This document shows, one piece after another, positions 38,601-49,089 of a DNA stretch of 64,000 nucleotides (position 1 is the stretch's first letter; the number at the start of each line of letters is the position of its first letter). Position numbers and translations under genes: made by a program. The notes beneath the pieces are model-generated. The model made no database searches and was not told the DNA's origin. It worked only from the letters and a program-made list of their open reading frames with translations. The stretch spans positions 221,467 through 285,466 of the forward strand of contig JAPTJF010000019.1 in NCBI GenBank assembly GCA_029339195.1, written 5' to 3'. The DNA is from Micractinium sp. NFX-FRZ. Lineage: Eukaryota > Chlorophyta > Trebouxiophyceae > Chlorellales > Chlorellaceae.

Positions 38601-40275
38601 CGGGTCCTCACTGGGTGTCAGCAGGAAGGCTGAGAGGATGACCATCACAAATGCGGTGAGCAGCATGTGCACCCACGTCTGCAGGCGGGCGGGCACAGGC
38701 GGCGGGGCATTTCAGAACATGAGTTTGCACCTGGCACACATCATAGCAGCCGGTGCACCCTGGCTGGCAGGCGGGGCGGCGCAGGGCACAGCAATCCGGC
38801 ATTGTGGAGAGATTAGATTGGGCAGGGAGGCGGGGAGGCATGCGTGGCGCTGCACAGCAGGATGTATGCATGCATGCCCGGGGAAGCAGCCCCCGTCGCG
38901 CCCACTCACCTTCCTGAACATGAAGAAGTCTAGACGTATCGCGCTGTCCACTGCCAACGGCGGGATGAACTGCATGAGAACAAGGGATGCCGTGGGTCAG
39001 TGGGGGCGGGAAATAAAGCGGTAGGGCGGATCGTGCGCCCCAGGCCATCAGGCGCCGACCCCCTTTAGCAGTCCCGACCCGCCAAGTCAGCCCCTCCCTG
39101 TGCCTCTTCTTGTCCCTCCCCCCCAGCTGCACTCACTGCATAGAAGAAGAGGTCTGGCGGGGAGATGCCGAGCCAGAGGGAGATGCCGTTGGACACCTCC
39201 CGCAGGTTGACGTACCGGTTCAGCGTGCCCAGCAGGCCGCCTGGGGGATAGCATAAGGCAAGGGAAGAAACAAGAAGATTATTGAAAGTCAATGAGAAAG
39301 CAGCGGAATGGGGACTCCCCGCTAGCTGCGCCAGCCAGTGCAGCCGCTCACGCCCCCACCCTGGCCTTCCCATTCCGTCCCTCGCTGCCCTGTCACCCGC
39401 CGCCAGACTGCACCATCCCTCCTCCAGGTGCCCTGCTTTGAATCGGCTCGCCCACAATGAGCAACCCCCACAACCGCCAGACTACCCCTCCCCTTGCCAC
39501 ACTGATGCAAGCTGGCACCCTCGTACTCAGCAGCAGCCCGCTCACCCGCGATGAGCACCCACACCACGGCCAGCTTGCCAAACATGCAGGCGGTGGCCAG
39601 CATGGCGATGGAGGCAAACAGGAAGGCGTCGTTGCCCTCCAGGGGCACGGTGCAGAAGTTGAAGTCGGCTGCGGGCAAGCAAGCAAGCAGGGGGAGAGGC
39701 AGGCTGGGGTTGTGTGTTGATGGGGGGCCATGGGACAGGCAGGGTGGGAGGGGCATAGGGAGGTGGCTTTGCACGTAAGGCAACTGGGCAGAAGCAGAGC
39801 GGCGAATGATAGGGCTGACATGCTCCTGCTGCCCGCCACCCTCTATCTGCCTCTTCGCCTCCACGGCTGGGCACGGGCCCCACCTGGCAGGTCGACACGG
39901 TTTGAGTAGGTGACGTTTGACAGCAGGCAGGTGACGGGCTGCCACAGATAATAGTAGCCTGTCCAGTCATAGATGCTGCATAGAAAAGGGGTGGGCGGGG
40001 CGCAAGGCAGCCAGGCAGGTGGGCACGAGTGCCAGCAACGGGTGGCAGAAGGCATGCGGCGGGCGATGGCGCGCAAGGCGGGCAGCAGCGCAGCTGCTAG
40101 GGACAGCCCCTGCCCTCCCTTCATAGTTCTAGGCAACCCTGCGGCCTTTGCGATTGCTGCCCCACCTGGGCGGGTCTGTAATGTTGAGGTGCTGGGAGGA
40201 GCAGGCAACCTGGTCGGCGGCGGGCAGGGCGAAGCACCCTGCCGCCGTCAGGTTGGCCCAGCTTTCCGTCGCCAT
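26631..40275 (-). CDS. SOS1/NHE-like Na+/H+ exchanger (CPA1 family) with C-terminal cyclic-nucleotide-binding-like domain
   Basis: About 37 exons, in transcript order: 40275-40166, 39975-39884, 39668-39546, 39240-39137, 38969-38910, 38678-38612, 38313-38197, 37892-37830, 37465-37354, 37227-37165, 36957-36861, 36628-36526, 36332-36254, 36089-35959, 35771-35681, 35541-35489, 35263-35185, 34971-34829, 34537-33437, 33293-33210, ~33030-32526, 32223-32050, 31795-31654, 31161-31069, 30888-30774, 30577-30435, 30166-30013, 29692-29618, 29333-29223, 28968-28762, 28563-28481, 28237-28123, 27873-27822, 27618-27459, 27309-~27256, 27182-27080 and 26920-26631. Total ~1815 aa. The membrane part (~75-530) has CPA1 marks: DLFFYAFIPPL, ASTDALSV, EGESLLNDAS, GWAGLRGSVSL. 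The GESLLND Asp expected for ion exchange is present; the usual TDP is TDA. A long disordered Gln/Ser-rich tail follows. Residues ~1424-1560 (PFLRHMPPQLLNRVL, GEEFW, LGGVIRRRQV) match a cNMP-binding-like fold as in plant SOS1. Likely plasma-membrane Na+ efflux. The exon starting at 33030 and the end near 27256 are the least certain. Confidence 0.82.
29738..29879 (-). repeat. Two extra intronic copies of the exchanger exon 28 5' edge
   Basis: The real exon edge (29651-29706, acceptor CTTGCAG then GMVDGGEREEMVEEL) is followed upstream in the transcript by a close copy at 29738-29794, which keeps the acceptor and reads GMVGNEERD. A more distant copy lies at 29829-29879 (GMRDGGKPEEVVEDL). Together they form a three-member tandem array of one exon edge. 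Only the last copy joins the downstream phase cleanly. Confidence 0.7.
31538..31562 (-). repeat. Intronic copy of the exchanger exon 23 3' edge
   Basis: This is a near-perfect match to 31654-31678, the last bases of the exon before its GTGAGC donor. In the copy the donor is replaced by TCGAGC. A second matched block (gatgcacagctgcaag at 31492-31507 and 31618-31633) shows the duplication was ~115-125 bp long. Confidence 0.65.
32380..32398. repeat. (TG)n microsatellite
   Basis: About nine TG units lie within an intron of the exchanger gene. Just before it is a GGGCAGGGCG-type direct repeat at about 32340-32366. Confidence 0.85.
36700..36736 (-). repeat. Degenerate intronic copy of exchanger exon 12
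   Basis: Translated on the minus strand, it reads AAVVFGLWDSC, against IAVVVFGLWGNY of the real exon 12 (36583-36620). The copy is ~117 bp upstream inside the preceding intron. Its acceptor is not preserved. Confidence 0.6.
37571..37601 (-). repeat. Intronic copy of the exchanger exon 9 acceptor and 5' edge
   Basis: This stretch matches the real acceptor and first codons of exon 9 (37442-37472), including TGTGCAG followed by ccatcac and tttgag, with about four mismatches in 31. It sits ~129 bp upstream in the same intron and could serve as a decoy acceptor. Confidence 0.65.
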
Positions 40276-41451
40276 TGCGCCGCACAGCTCCGGCGCGTTG
40301 ATGGCTCAGGATGCCACGTCTGAGCGCGGGCAGGTCGCTCTGAAATGGGAAGCGAGACCCTACCACCCAGTTGCAAACGGCATTAAAGGTTCCAAGGCTC
40401 TCTGGCTGTGCCCAAGCTCCAGGTTCGTGAAACTCGAACGGTGATGTGATCGGAACACAACGCAGCTTGAAAGCTGTGCGGGTCCTAGCAGCTGAGAAGC
40501 TGCTGTGCTGCGCGACCAACCAGCTGGCGACAAACGTGGGCGCCGCTTCAATTGCGTGACTCGCTGGGTGATACTATTCCGAGACTGCGGGCGGGTCAAT
40601 GCGGACGGCCACAGCGATTCTTCAAGGTCTTCCCTTGCCGCCCTTGGTACTGTGACCCGCCGCTCCAGGCAAGCCAGCGACCCGCTGGAGCCCCGGCCCC
40701 TTCCCCCGGTTGCACTCAGGTATCAACGTACACCCACCAATCCCCTAGTTGTTTTGAACCTGGCATGTTTACATTCCAGAACTGAAGCGGTGCCAGAAGA
40801 GGGTCAGGGCAGGCCTCGCGCCTGTCGAGAGCTGTGGTGGAAAATCAAACGGGAGGGGAGCACGGGTGCAGTCAAGGCGGCGCATTTCCGGCGGGACGAG
40901 ACTGGGGCCCACTTGTCCATACAAGAGGCGTGTGCGTGGCAAGGCAATGTGAAAACAACATCCAAAGGGAGCAACAAAAATGCGAGCGCCGCAGGCGCAG
41001 GCAGGGGCGAGCTGTGCAAGTGGGAACGAGGGAGTGCACAGTGCAATGGTGGCAGTGTGCAGTGGGGATGCTTCAGGGTGCATGCGCACGAGGGGGAGTG
41101 GCCACGCTTGGCCAGGGGGCAGATGTAGGGAAGAGCATAGTACACAGGTTGGCGTGAAGGTGCAGAAAGAAAGGGAGGTCACAGCGGGAGGGCGGTGGTG
41201 CTAGCAGAAAAGAAACAGTGCTGTTGCGATTTGCAAGCGGGGGGGGGCGGCGCAGCGGCTTCTGAGCAACATGAAGCCACCGCGCCTGCCGCGCCCCACA
41301 CTGGCAATGTGTTCGATTTCGATTACTTGTGGGTCTCTGCTGGCAAGTGCTGCTGGCAGCGCTGCCACAGGGGTGTTGGCGCCAGGGCTGGCGTGGCCAG
41401 GCTCATGAGCCGCTTGGCCCGGGGCGCCCGCTGCCGCGCCCTGTCCTCCAA
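40276..41451. other. Intergenic region upstream of the exchanger
   Basis: This holds the exchanger promoter (minus strand) and the 3' flank of the minus-strand gene ending at 41452. No frame here has splice or domain support. Confidence 0.45.
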
Positions 41452-43689
41452 CTACTTTGCCCCCAGATGGTCCAGCTTCTCCTCCCTGCACGCAATCGCA
41501 GGCAGGCAGGCAGGGCAGGCAGGCATGCGGGAATTAGCTGCTGCAGATCTCGCCATGGGCGGGCCTTGGCAAGCAGGGTGGATGCCCACGTGGTGTACAG
41601 GTCACGCCAGTCGGGGGGAGGCAGAGCCACAGCAGCAGTGCAGCAGCAGCAGCAGCAGCGGTGGCAGCAGCAGCAGTTGGCGCAAACGGGCACTTCCTGC
41701 ACTCTTGCAGGCAGCAGGCCGGCACTCACGCCATGTGGCGCGAGTAGGTGGCAAAGCTGTGCGGGTGGTACTTGTATGCATTCTGCACAGGCAGGGAGGG
41801 GGAGGCATGAGGCCAGAGCGCTCACTCGCAGCACGGCCCCGCCGGGCCTGGGCCGGGCCCTCTTACACAACAGCCACAACGCACACGCTCCAGTTTAGAT
41901 GCGCCCACAACCCCTCGCACCCACCCTTCCAGCCACCCCCTAATGTGGCGACGCACAGTATTCAACCCCTGCCAACAGCATGCGCCTTTAACTCACCCGG
42001 TAGGTCATGCGGTGCTTCACAAAGTGGAACTCCAGGAAAGCGCGATTCATGACGTGCTCTGGCAGCAGGCGGGCGTCTGCAGGTGGCGTGCGGGCAGGAC
42101 CAGGGCGGGCGGGGGTTTGAAGGGTAAGGGTACACGGCAGAGACGGGGTTGCCAGGGTGCGCGTTGCGCATGCCAGGGAGGCGGGCAGGCAGGCAGGAGG
42201 TGTGGAATGGGCAGGCACGACAGCAGGCAGGCGGACGGGGCGATGGGAAGCAGTCAATCTTCTCACCATCTGGGTCGCACGCCGGTGTCCGCCCCGGCTT
42301 CCTCTTGCCGGTATACAGGGGAGCACCGCACATGCAGCGCGGGGCAGGGCTGGCGGCCTTGGTGCGCTTGCCGCCGACGCCGCCGGCCTTGACGCTCTTG
42401 CCGCCGCTGCCGCCACTCTTGGACTTGCCCTGAGTCGGGGTTTGGCGGCGCGACGCAGCTGAGCGCTTCTTGCCGCCGCTGCCGCTGTTGCCGCCGCGCT
42501 CAGAGGCGGGGCTGCATGCTGCAGCGGCAGCCGCGTTGGTGCGGCGCCGCCGCTTGGGTGCCGCCACTGCCGCCACCACTGCCGCTGCCGTCGCCGTGCA
42601 GGCGCTGGGCGATGTGGGCACCCCAGCCGCCTCCTCCACTGCCTCGTCCTCCTCCTCCTCCGCCTCTTCCATCTCCACCTCGCACTTCACCGCCACCTCC
42701 GCTGCCTCCTCCGCAGCCCACTCGCCCCACTGCCTCTCCAGCTTGATGGGGCCCACGCCGCCTGCCGCCTCGAATGCCGTGCCCTCCTGCTTCACCACTG
42801 CCACCGCCACGGGTGCAGTGCTGGGCTGGCTGCCGGGCTGGCGGCCGGCAGAAGCGAGCGGTGCGCTGTCGGCAGTGTCGCGCTCCCGCCCTGCCGCCTC
42901 GCCGCCGACAGCGCCATAAAACCCGCCGCGGCTGTCCGTGGCCAGGAGGTCGAAGCAGTCGGCATGCATCTTGCGAGTGGCTTCGCAGTCCGTCGGAAAG
43001 CGGCTGGCGGGCGCTTGGAAGTCGTAGCCGTGCTCTGGCCGGTGCTCCCACCCACCTGGCGCAGGCCAGGCGGTGGTGCTGGTGCGCCACGCCTGGTCCT
43101 CGTCAGGTGCTTCTGTCGAGATGAAGACTTCATGGGCGGGGGTGTGGACGAAGGGCAGGGTCGGACCCTGCCCCTGCTGCCAGGTCTGCCAGTTCAGTAC
43201 GGCGGGGGCGGCGGCACTCGGGGGCGCCACCGCTGCCGCTGCTGCAAAGCTTGTAAAGGGCGTCGACGGGAGGAAGCCGCCGGCATAAGAGGGCTTGCTG
43301 CCTGAGAGCAGCTCCGAAGCCGTGCCGAGCTGTGCGTTCGCCTGCAGGAGGGCGGGCCGAGCTGGGAAGTCGACATGGAGGTTCTGCGCGGGCTCATGAG
43401 GGCTTGCGCTTGCTCCGAGACCAAACACAGTTGCATGCAATGCCCCCGAGGCAGCAGGCACGAGCAGGACGCGCAAAAGGCTCGCAGCATGCTGAGCAGG
43501 GACTTGAGGCCTAGGGCAGACCCTGCTCCCGTGCGCGCCCCGCTGAGTGAATTTGGATCACACTCAGAGCATACAGGACCGAGCCCAGCGGGAAAGCATG
43601 CTTGCCAGACAAACCTACGGTGCCCCGCCCCAGCACACTCCCCATTCCTTCGCTCCCCTGCGCATACTATAGAAGTTTCTCACCTCCAT
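41452..43689 (-). CDS. Lineage-specific basic protein, paralog C (CxCGxxLYxG motif)
   Basis: Five exons: 43689-43684 (a six-base coding start, ATGGAG), 43341-42267, 42076-41997, 41782-41730 and 41485-41452. They sum to 1248 nt (415 aa) with all phases closing. There is no ATG at the left end of the long open frame; the CCTCCTGCAG acceptor at 43342 and the ATGGAG|GTGAGA donor solve the start and match paralog D exactly. The middle is Ala-rich and acidic, then Lys/Arg-rich (KRRRRT, nuclear-type) with CMCGAPLYTGKRKPGRTP. That ends in a GR-P core flanked by basic residues, similar to an AT-hook. The C-terminal exons read FLEFHFVKHRMTYR and HPHSFATYSRH. The family is not recognised. A nuclear, DNA-associated role is inference. 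Compared with D, it ends early, in HLGAK. Confidence 0.72.
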
Positions 43690-45344
43690 GTTGGGAGGCG
43701 GTCGGCAGGGCCCCGCCGGGACAGTGGGTCCAACCCGAGTTTTGCGGGCAAGGTGCGTAGCACGCGAGGACCTCTAAAGCACCAAAGACACGAGTGAAGA
43801 CTTGAGGAAGGGGAAACTGTGGAAGAGTAAGTAGTACAATTACATGAGAAAAAATGTCAGTGAAACGGGCGGCCCGCAACTTTCCACCCGCCCTAATGCA
43901 TGTCGGGTGGATCATGGAAGTTGATGTGAAAAATGCTGCGGCCCCTTTGAATGCCATTACTTATCTGGGTCACAGCAACTCCAGCAGCAGTTTCAGAAAG
44001 GCTCCGCGCCGCTCAGCCCGGCCCCGGCGCGCAAGGCCACGTGCCGCCGCTCAGCCCACCACGTGCCGCCGCTACCTAGCTATAGCCGCGCCGCTACAAC
44101 CTCCAGTGCCAGCCGCAGACCTCTCCCCTGGGCACCCGGTACTCGTCCTCCCGTTGCCGGCATTGAAAATTTACAACTTCCCGCCAGCTGCTCTGGGTTT
44201 TAGCATGGGCAAGGTGTGCATGGGCGCCGGCGGCAGCGCGGTAACGGTGGGGCATGAAGGCATGCAGGCAGTCAAGAGACGGGGCACCGCAGCTCAGCTT
44301 CTCCCAACGTGCAAAGGCCATAGCGCAGCACGCAATCAGTATGCGGTACTGCGTGCTCATAACATCCAAGCCTGCAGCGAGGTGCACGCCCTACCACGAG
44401 GCCCGGCCTCACCTCGGCCAATGTCCGCTCTTGGCGGCGCCCGCCAACAGGTGCAGCGTGCACAGCCTGCTGTCCACACAAGCCGGGCCAGCACTTACAA
44501 AATCATGCACTCCCCGTGTCTATTTGCGATATGCTGCCGCCTCCACGCACAATCAAAGGCTGGCAGTGTTGAGCGCAGCCCCGGAGGACGTTGCCGCTGG
44601 CTGGCGCCACAGACCGGGCGGCTGTCGATGTGGAGGGCAGGGAGCAGGCAGGCGGGCAGTTCAACGACAACTTGCATCAAGTAGATGTGCCTCTAAGGGA
44701 CAGGAGGGGTGCTGCCTCACGCAGGCAGGCGGGCAGGGAGACAGGGGGCAAGCAGACGGGTGGCGCCCGCCCGCTGTCAAGTGGCGCCCGCCCGCTTGCG
44801 CACCCACTCGTGAGGCTTCACGAGCCGAGCAGTACCAAAGACAGACTGAAGAACCACCAGAAATTGGAGGGTTTGCTGCTTGAAAGTCGCCGGTCGAACT
44901 GGCTCCCCAGTCCAGGGGCGAGCGGGGGCGTGACCCCGGGGGCCGGCGGCACGGGCTGCACAGGTGGCACGTGGCGCAGGCGCCCGGCATCTGTTTTGTG
45001 TGCGGACAGCTGCACACATGCAGGCAGCTCAATGCAGCGGTGTGCATCGAATCGTATGTTTCCAACAAGAAGAGGGAGTGAAACAAGAAGAGGTTGTGGG
45101 GGCACGCATGCCAGGCCGTCGGGTTGGGGGCGCCGTGCACATCCCCGAGGTAAAAAACATTTGAAGCCTTCAACCTAGCTTGAACACCGTCTCCAACCCC
45201 CCGCCCTTCTTCTCACTCCCTCCTATCAGTCACACGGGTCTAGTAGGCAAGTTTGGCACCCGTCTGTGCTCCGCAAGTCCCCCCTAAAACCACAGGTCGG
45301 GACAACCCGCTCTCACGGCGGGGGCCCTGCGATCGTCTCTGAAG
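43690..45344. promoter_or_regulatory. Shared divergent upstream region between paralogs C and D
   Basis: The two paralogs are transcribed away from each other, so this 1.65-kb segment holds both promoters. An ORF at 43854-44684 (276 codons) has no domain, splice or composition support. A short duplicated gtggcgcccgcccgc unit occurs near 44760-44795. Confidence 0.5.
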
Positions 45345-47789
45345 ATGCGGGTGAGGACTCTGCGTACTTTGGCCGCGCGGGCGAAGGAAAAGGGAACCCC
45401 GTTTTGAGGGATGGGGCGCCGCGAGCTTGCCTGGGAAGCAGCCCTTGCGGCCGGCCCTTTGGGCTCTGAGCATGATCCCCGAGCCTCTAGGGGGTCTGCA
45501 AGGCCTCCATTCCGCCTGGGACCCTCCAGCCTGCTCGGCCTGCTGCGCGCAGAGTTTTCTGCCCTAGCCCGCTCTTCTGCCCGCGGTGCGGCTGCCTTGG
45601 ATCGCTCTCCTCACTGTCTGACCGCGGAGTGATCACGGGTCTTCATGCACCCATCTCGGACTGACATGCCGGCGCCCCCCTCCTTCACTTCTGCAGGGTG
45701 TGAACGCCCCTGTGTGCACGGCGCATGCACCGCTGTCCGACAGCAGCAGGGCCCGCTATGTCGGCTCCCCCTTGAAGGGCCCAAGCTTCGCGTCCGCCGC
45801 GGTGGCGGGCCCGACCGCCAGCTCCGCCGGCGCCCTGCACCGGCTGCTGACCCCGCCAATCATCTGCGTCGGCACAGACCAGGCCTTCCTGCCAGCACGG
45901 AAACTTGTGCACCCGCAGGACCTGCCGTGGAGCACCAGCTTGGCGGCCCCCACGCCCGCTGACGCCCCGCCGTTGCCGGGGAGCTGGGAGCACCCAGAGC
46001 GGGGCGACGAGCTCCACGCAACTGCCTGCCACCTAGTGCGGGGCTTCACCCGCCCCCGCCTGAACGACTGCCTCGCCCTTCTGGACACTGCCAGCTGCGG
46101 TGAGTATGGCGGCGCTGCAGGCGGCGAGGCAGCGGCAGGGCAGGAGCTCGACACGGCCACCAGCGCGCCTCCCGGCAGCCAGCCCCAGGCGGTGGCGGCA
46201 GTGACGGCACCGGCGGCGGCCGCAGCGGCGGCGTTGGTACAGATGGAGGGAGCTTCAGATGAGACAGTCTGTGGCTTGCTCCAAATCAAGCTGGAGGGGC
46301 AGTGCGGGCAGCGGGCCGTGCAGGCGGCTCAGGAGGCAGCTGACGTGGTGGCAAAATGCGAGGTGGAGGCAGAGGTGGAGGAGGAGGAGGAGGCAATGCC
46401 AGGACCGTCAAACACTTGCTGTGCAGAGGCAGCGAAGGCAGCGGCGGCAGTAGCGGCTCAGGCGGTGGCACTGGGCGTGCCCAAGCGGCGGCGCACGGCA
46501 GCTGCTGCTGCAGGCAGCCGTCCCGCTGCGAAGCGTGGCGGCAGCAGCAGCAGCGGCAAGGGCGGCGGTGGCAAGAAGGCCCCCGCCGCCCAGCGCCCCC
46601 GCTCCCAGGCCCAGGGCAGCCCCAAGGGCGGCGGCACCACCACCAGCCCCAACACCTGCGGCAGCAGCAAGCAGCCTACAGACAGCGCTGGCAGCCTTGG
46701 TGCTCGCACAACCTGCGTGTGTGGGGAGCACCTGTACGAAGGCAACATCGAGAAGGGCCGCCCGCCGAGAAAGTGGAAACGTGATGGTGCGTCAGTTCAT
46801 TGCATGCTCTGAGTGCCCGCCTGCCTGCCTGCCTGCCTGCCCATCTGCCTTTCCATCCGCACTGCCCATATGCTCCTGCCTGCCTGCGTGCGGGCACATC
46901 CTCCTGCCTGCCTGCCAGTCAGCTACTGTAGGCTTTGCATCACTGCGCTACCCCCACGCAGGCCTTCCAGCTCAACCAGTCTTGCTCGCCTGGACCCTTC
47001 CCCCATGTCCCCCATTTCCCTCTGACCTGCAGATGCCCGCACCTTGCCTAAGCACCAGGTGACCAAGGAGTTCATGGAGGCACACTTCATCAAGGCAAAC
47101 ATGTCGATGCGTGTGAGCCAGGCGGGCAGCATGTGTACTGCTTGAGACGTTTAAGGCGGGTTTGATGAGTCATAGGGATCAGCCCTCCCTCACCAGAGTG
47201 CAACTTCCGTCTGGCTGCCACTGACAGGACCGGCGGCGGCGTGCACCGGTGCGCATGTGTGCCATCCACACCCGCTTTTACATGTTTTGACAGCTTGCAG
47301 CATATGACATGCTTGCGTGGGTCACAAAATGCTTACTCACTGCACTGGCACGTGTGCGCTGCAATCCCTTGTGCAGGAGGTGGCCCGCTTCCACGCCCAC
47401 AGTGTCTCCACATACTCGCGCCGCGCAGAGTGAGGAGCCGCTGCTGCCGCCACTGGTGCTGCCGCCCGTGCTGCTGCCGCTGCCGCCAATGTTGATGCCG
47501 GTGCTGCTGCTGCTGCTGCTGCTGCTGCGCTGAGCCAGCCTTAAGTAAGGCTGGTGCCGCGGCTGCGGACCAGGCATGCGTCAGCCCGCTTGACGCTTTC
47601 CGAACACCCAGCTGCTTTTGCCGAACGATGCCCACTCCATCTCTTGGTGACCGTATCTGCAGGAAGTTTGGGATGAGGGATCTGCTGCGCCGGCTGAAGA
47701 AGGAGGCAAAGGTGGAGGCAAAGGTGGAGGCAAAGGTGGAGAAGGCGCCGCAGCAGGCGCCGGCGGCCAAGCGGCAGCGCCGCATGTGA
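45345..47789 (+). CDS. Lineage-specific basic protein, paralog D (CxCGxxLYxG motif)
   Basis: Five exons: 45345-45350 (ATGCGG), 45697-46786, 47033-47112, 47377-47429 and 47663-47789. They sum to 1356 nt (451 aa). Intron phases and exons 3 and 4 (80 and 53 bp) are identical in size to paralog C, and intron 1 is 346 bp against 342 bp. The protein is acidic/Ala-rich, then basic (PKRRRT), then CVCGEHLYEGNIEKGRPPRK with an AT-hook-like KGRPPRK. Conserved exons read FMEAHFIKANMSMR and HAHSVSTYSRR. The last exon differs from C: it adds FGMRDLLRRLKKEAK, three KVEA repeats (a 12-bp unit at 47703-47738) and a basic end KRQRRM. Function is unknown; probably nuclear. Confidence 0.72.
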
Positions 47790-49089
47790 GCGGCCGCCCC
47801 TCCTGGCTGCTCGCCCGCAGCTGCGCGCATGCTGCTTGCCACAGGGCGCAGCACAGCGGTCAGCTCTGAGCTTCCGCAAGCAGGCAGAGGCATCCTGCAC
47901 TTGGGTGCCCGCCTACCACCAGCTGTCAGCCTCAGACAGCAACCAGCGGGGTGGCCAGGCAGGTGGCGCAGCGGGCTCTTCTTGTACCAGAGCCGCTGCG
48001 CCGCCTCCCTGCTCCCCGCTGCAAGACACGTCACTTTCTTCTGTTGCAGTAGCCCCACCCTCTCTCTCCAATCGACTCACTGTGTTTCTTGCTCCGAACC
48101 TTTCGCACCGGCCCACACTGTGCCCACATTGGACCATGCTGTGCCCATTACACCTCCTGGCCCTCCCTCCCTGCCCATGAGAGGGCCCCCCTGCCCATGA
48201 AAGGGCAGCGCACACCCCACTTGCTTCCCCCTGGCGCACGTCGATCTTAACCTCGACCCCATGCACAGCGCCGCGTCTTGAACCCCACTGCACACTGCAC
48301 CTGTACACTCCCAACCCTCATTGTTGACTGTTGTCGCCCCCGCCTCCACCTGCACACCTCCAAACCTGCCTTGCTTTTCGTTCGCCTTCACTCCTTGCAC
48401 TGTGCGCGTTGCACCAACAGAAAGCCTTTCGAAACACCCATTTTTTTTAGAAGGCCACGTCTGTCAGGGTTCCTTGATGCACCCCTTGTATGCTAGCCCT
48501 GGGTGTGTCCTGCCCCTGCACCCCGCTCCCTCCCGATCGTGATGCTTTGTAGGCATGAACACACTCTTCAAAAAAGGTGCGAGGCATCTCTGCAACTCCG
48601 TCTGTGTGTTTGGTGTAACTGTGGGTGGTATGATTCATGCAAGGCCCCAATAAAGGGGCTCAGGTGGGGGGAAGCAGAAGACTTGTTTCTGGGGGCACGG
48701 TGTTTGAGCACTTTCTTCACTTGCATTGACACTTTCCGTCTCTCTCGCTAAGCCGGTCCAGAGCACAACCCCGAGCCTCAGAACACTCTCACATACGGCA
48801 AAGTGCAAACTCAGCGCGGTTGGAGCGCGGCAGGAGCGGGAGCATCGTGACCGCACCAGCTTGAAGTTCGTCGGTCCGCTCGTGTTGGGCGGTGAGTAGC
48901 CCTCGCGGCCTCGAATGCTGTCAGCGCCTCGCTCACGTCGGAGCCACGCGCGGAGTCGGTGCGAGCGCCTCATGCCGGGGCGGGCGTTGCATAACACCGC
49001 CGCCTACAAGTTGCCTACTACTTTGCACACCACTTCTTTGTTCTACAGTCTCACATGCCCCCCTTGCTGCGCGCAGTGTCCCACAAACC
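47790..49089. promoter_or_regulatory. Intergenic region with likely 5' UTR intron of the ankyrin gene
   Basis: The left part is the 3' flank of paralog D; a TGTAA at 48614-48618 is far from its stop (825 nt) and is only a weak candidate. On the right, a GTGAGT donor at 48892 and acceptors ending at 49048 (TTCTACAG) or 49076 (GCGCAG) fit a 5' UTR intron just before ATG 49090. No other gene was seen. Confidence 0.45.

Noticed and set aside
43854..44684. 276-codon plus-strand ORF between paralogs C and D
   Set aside because: No domain, splice partner or composition signal; it lies in a shared promoter region.
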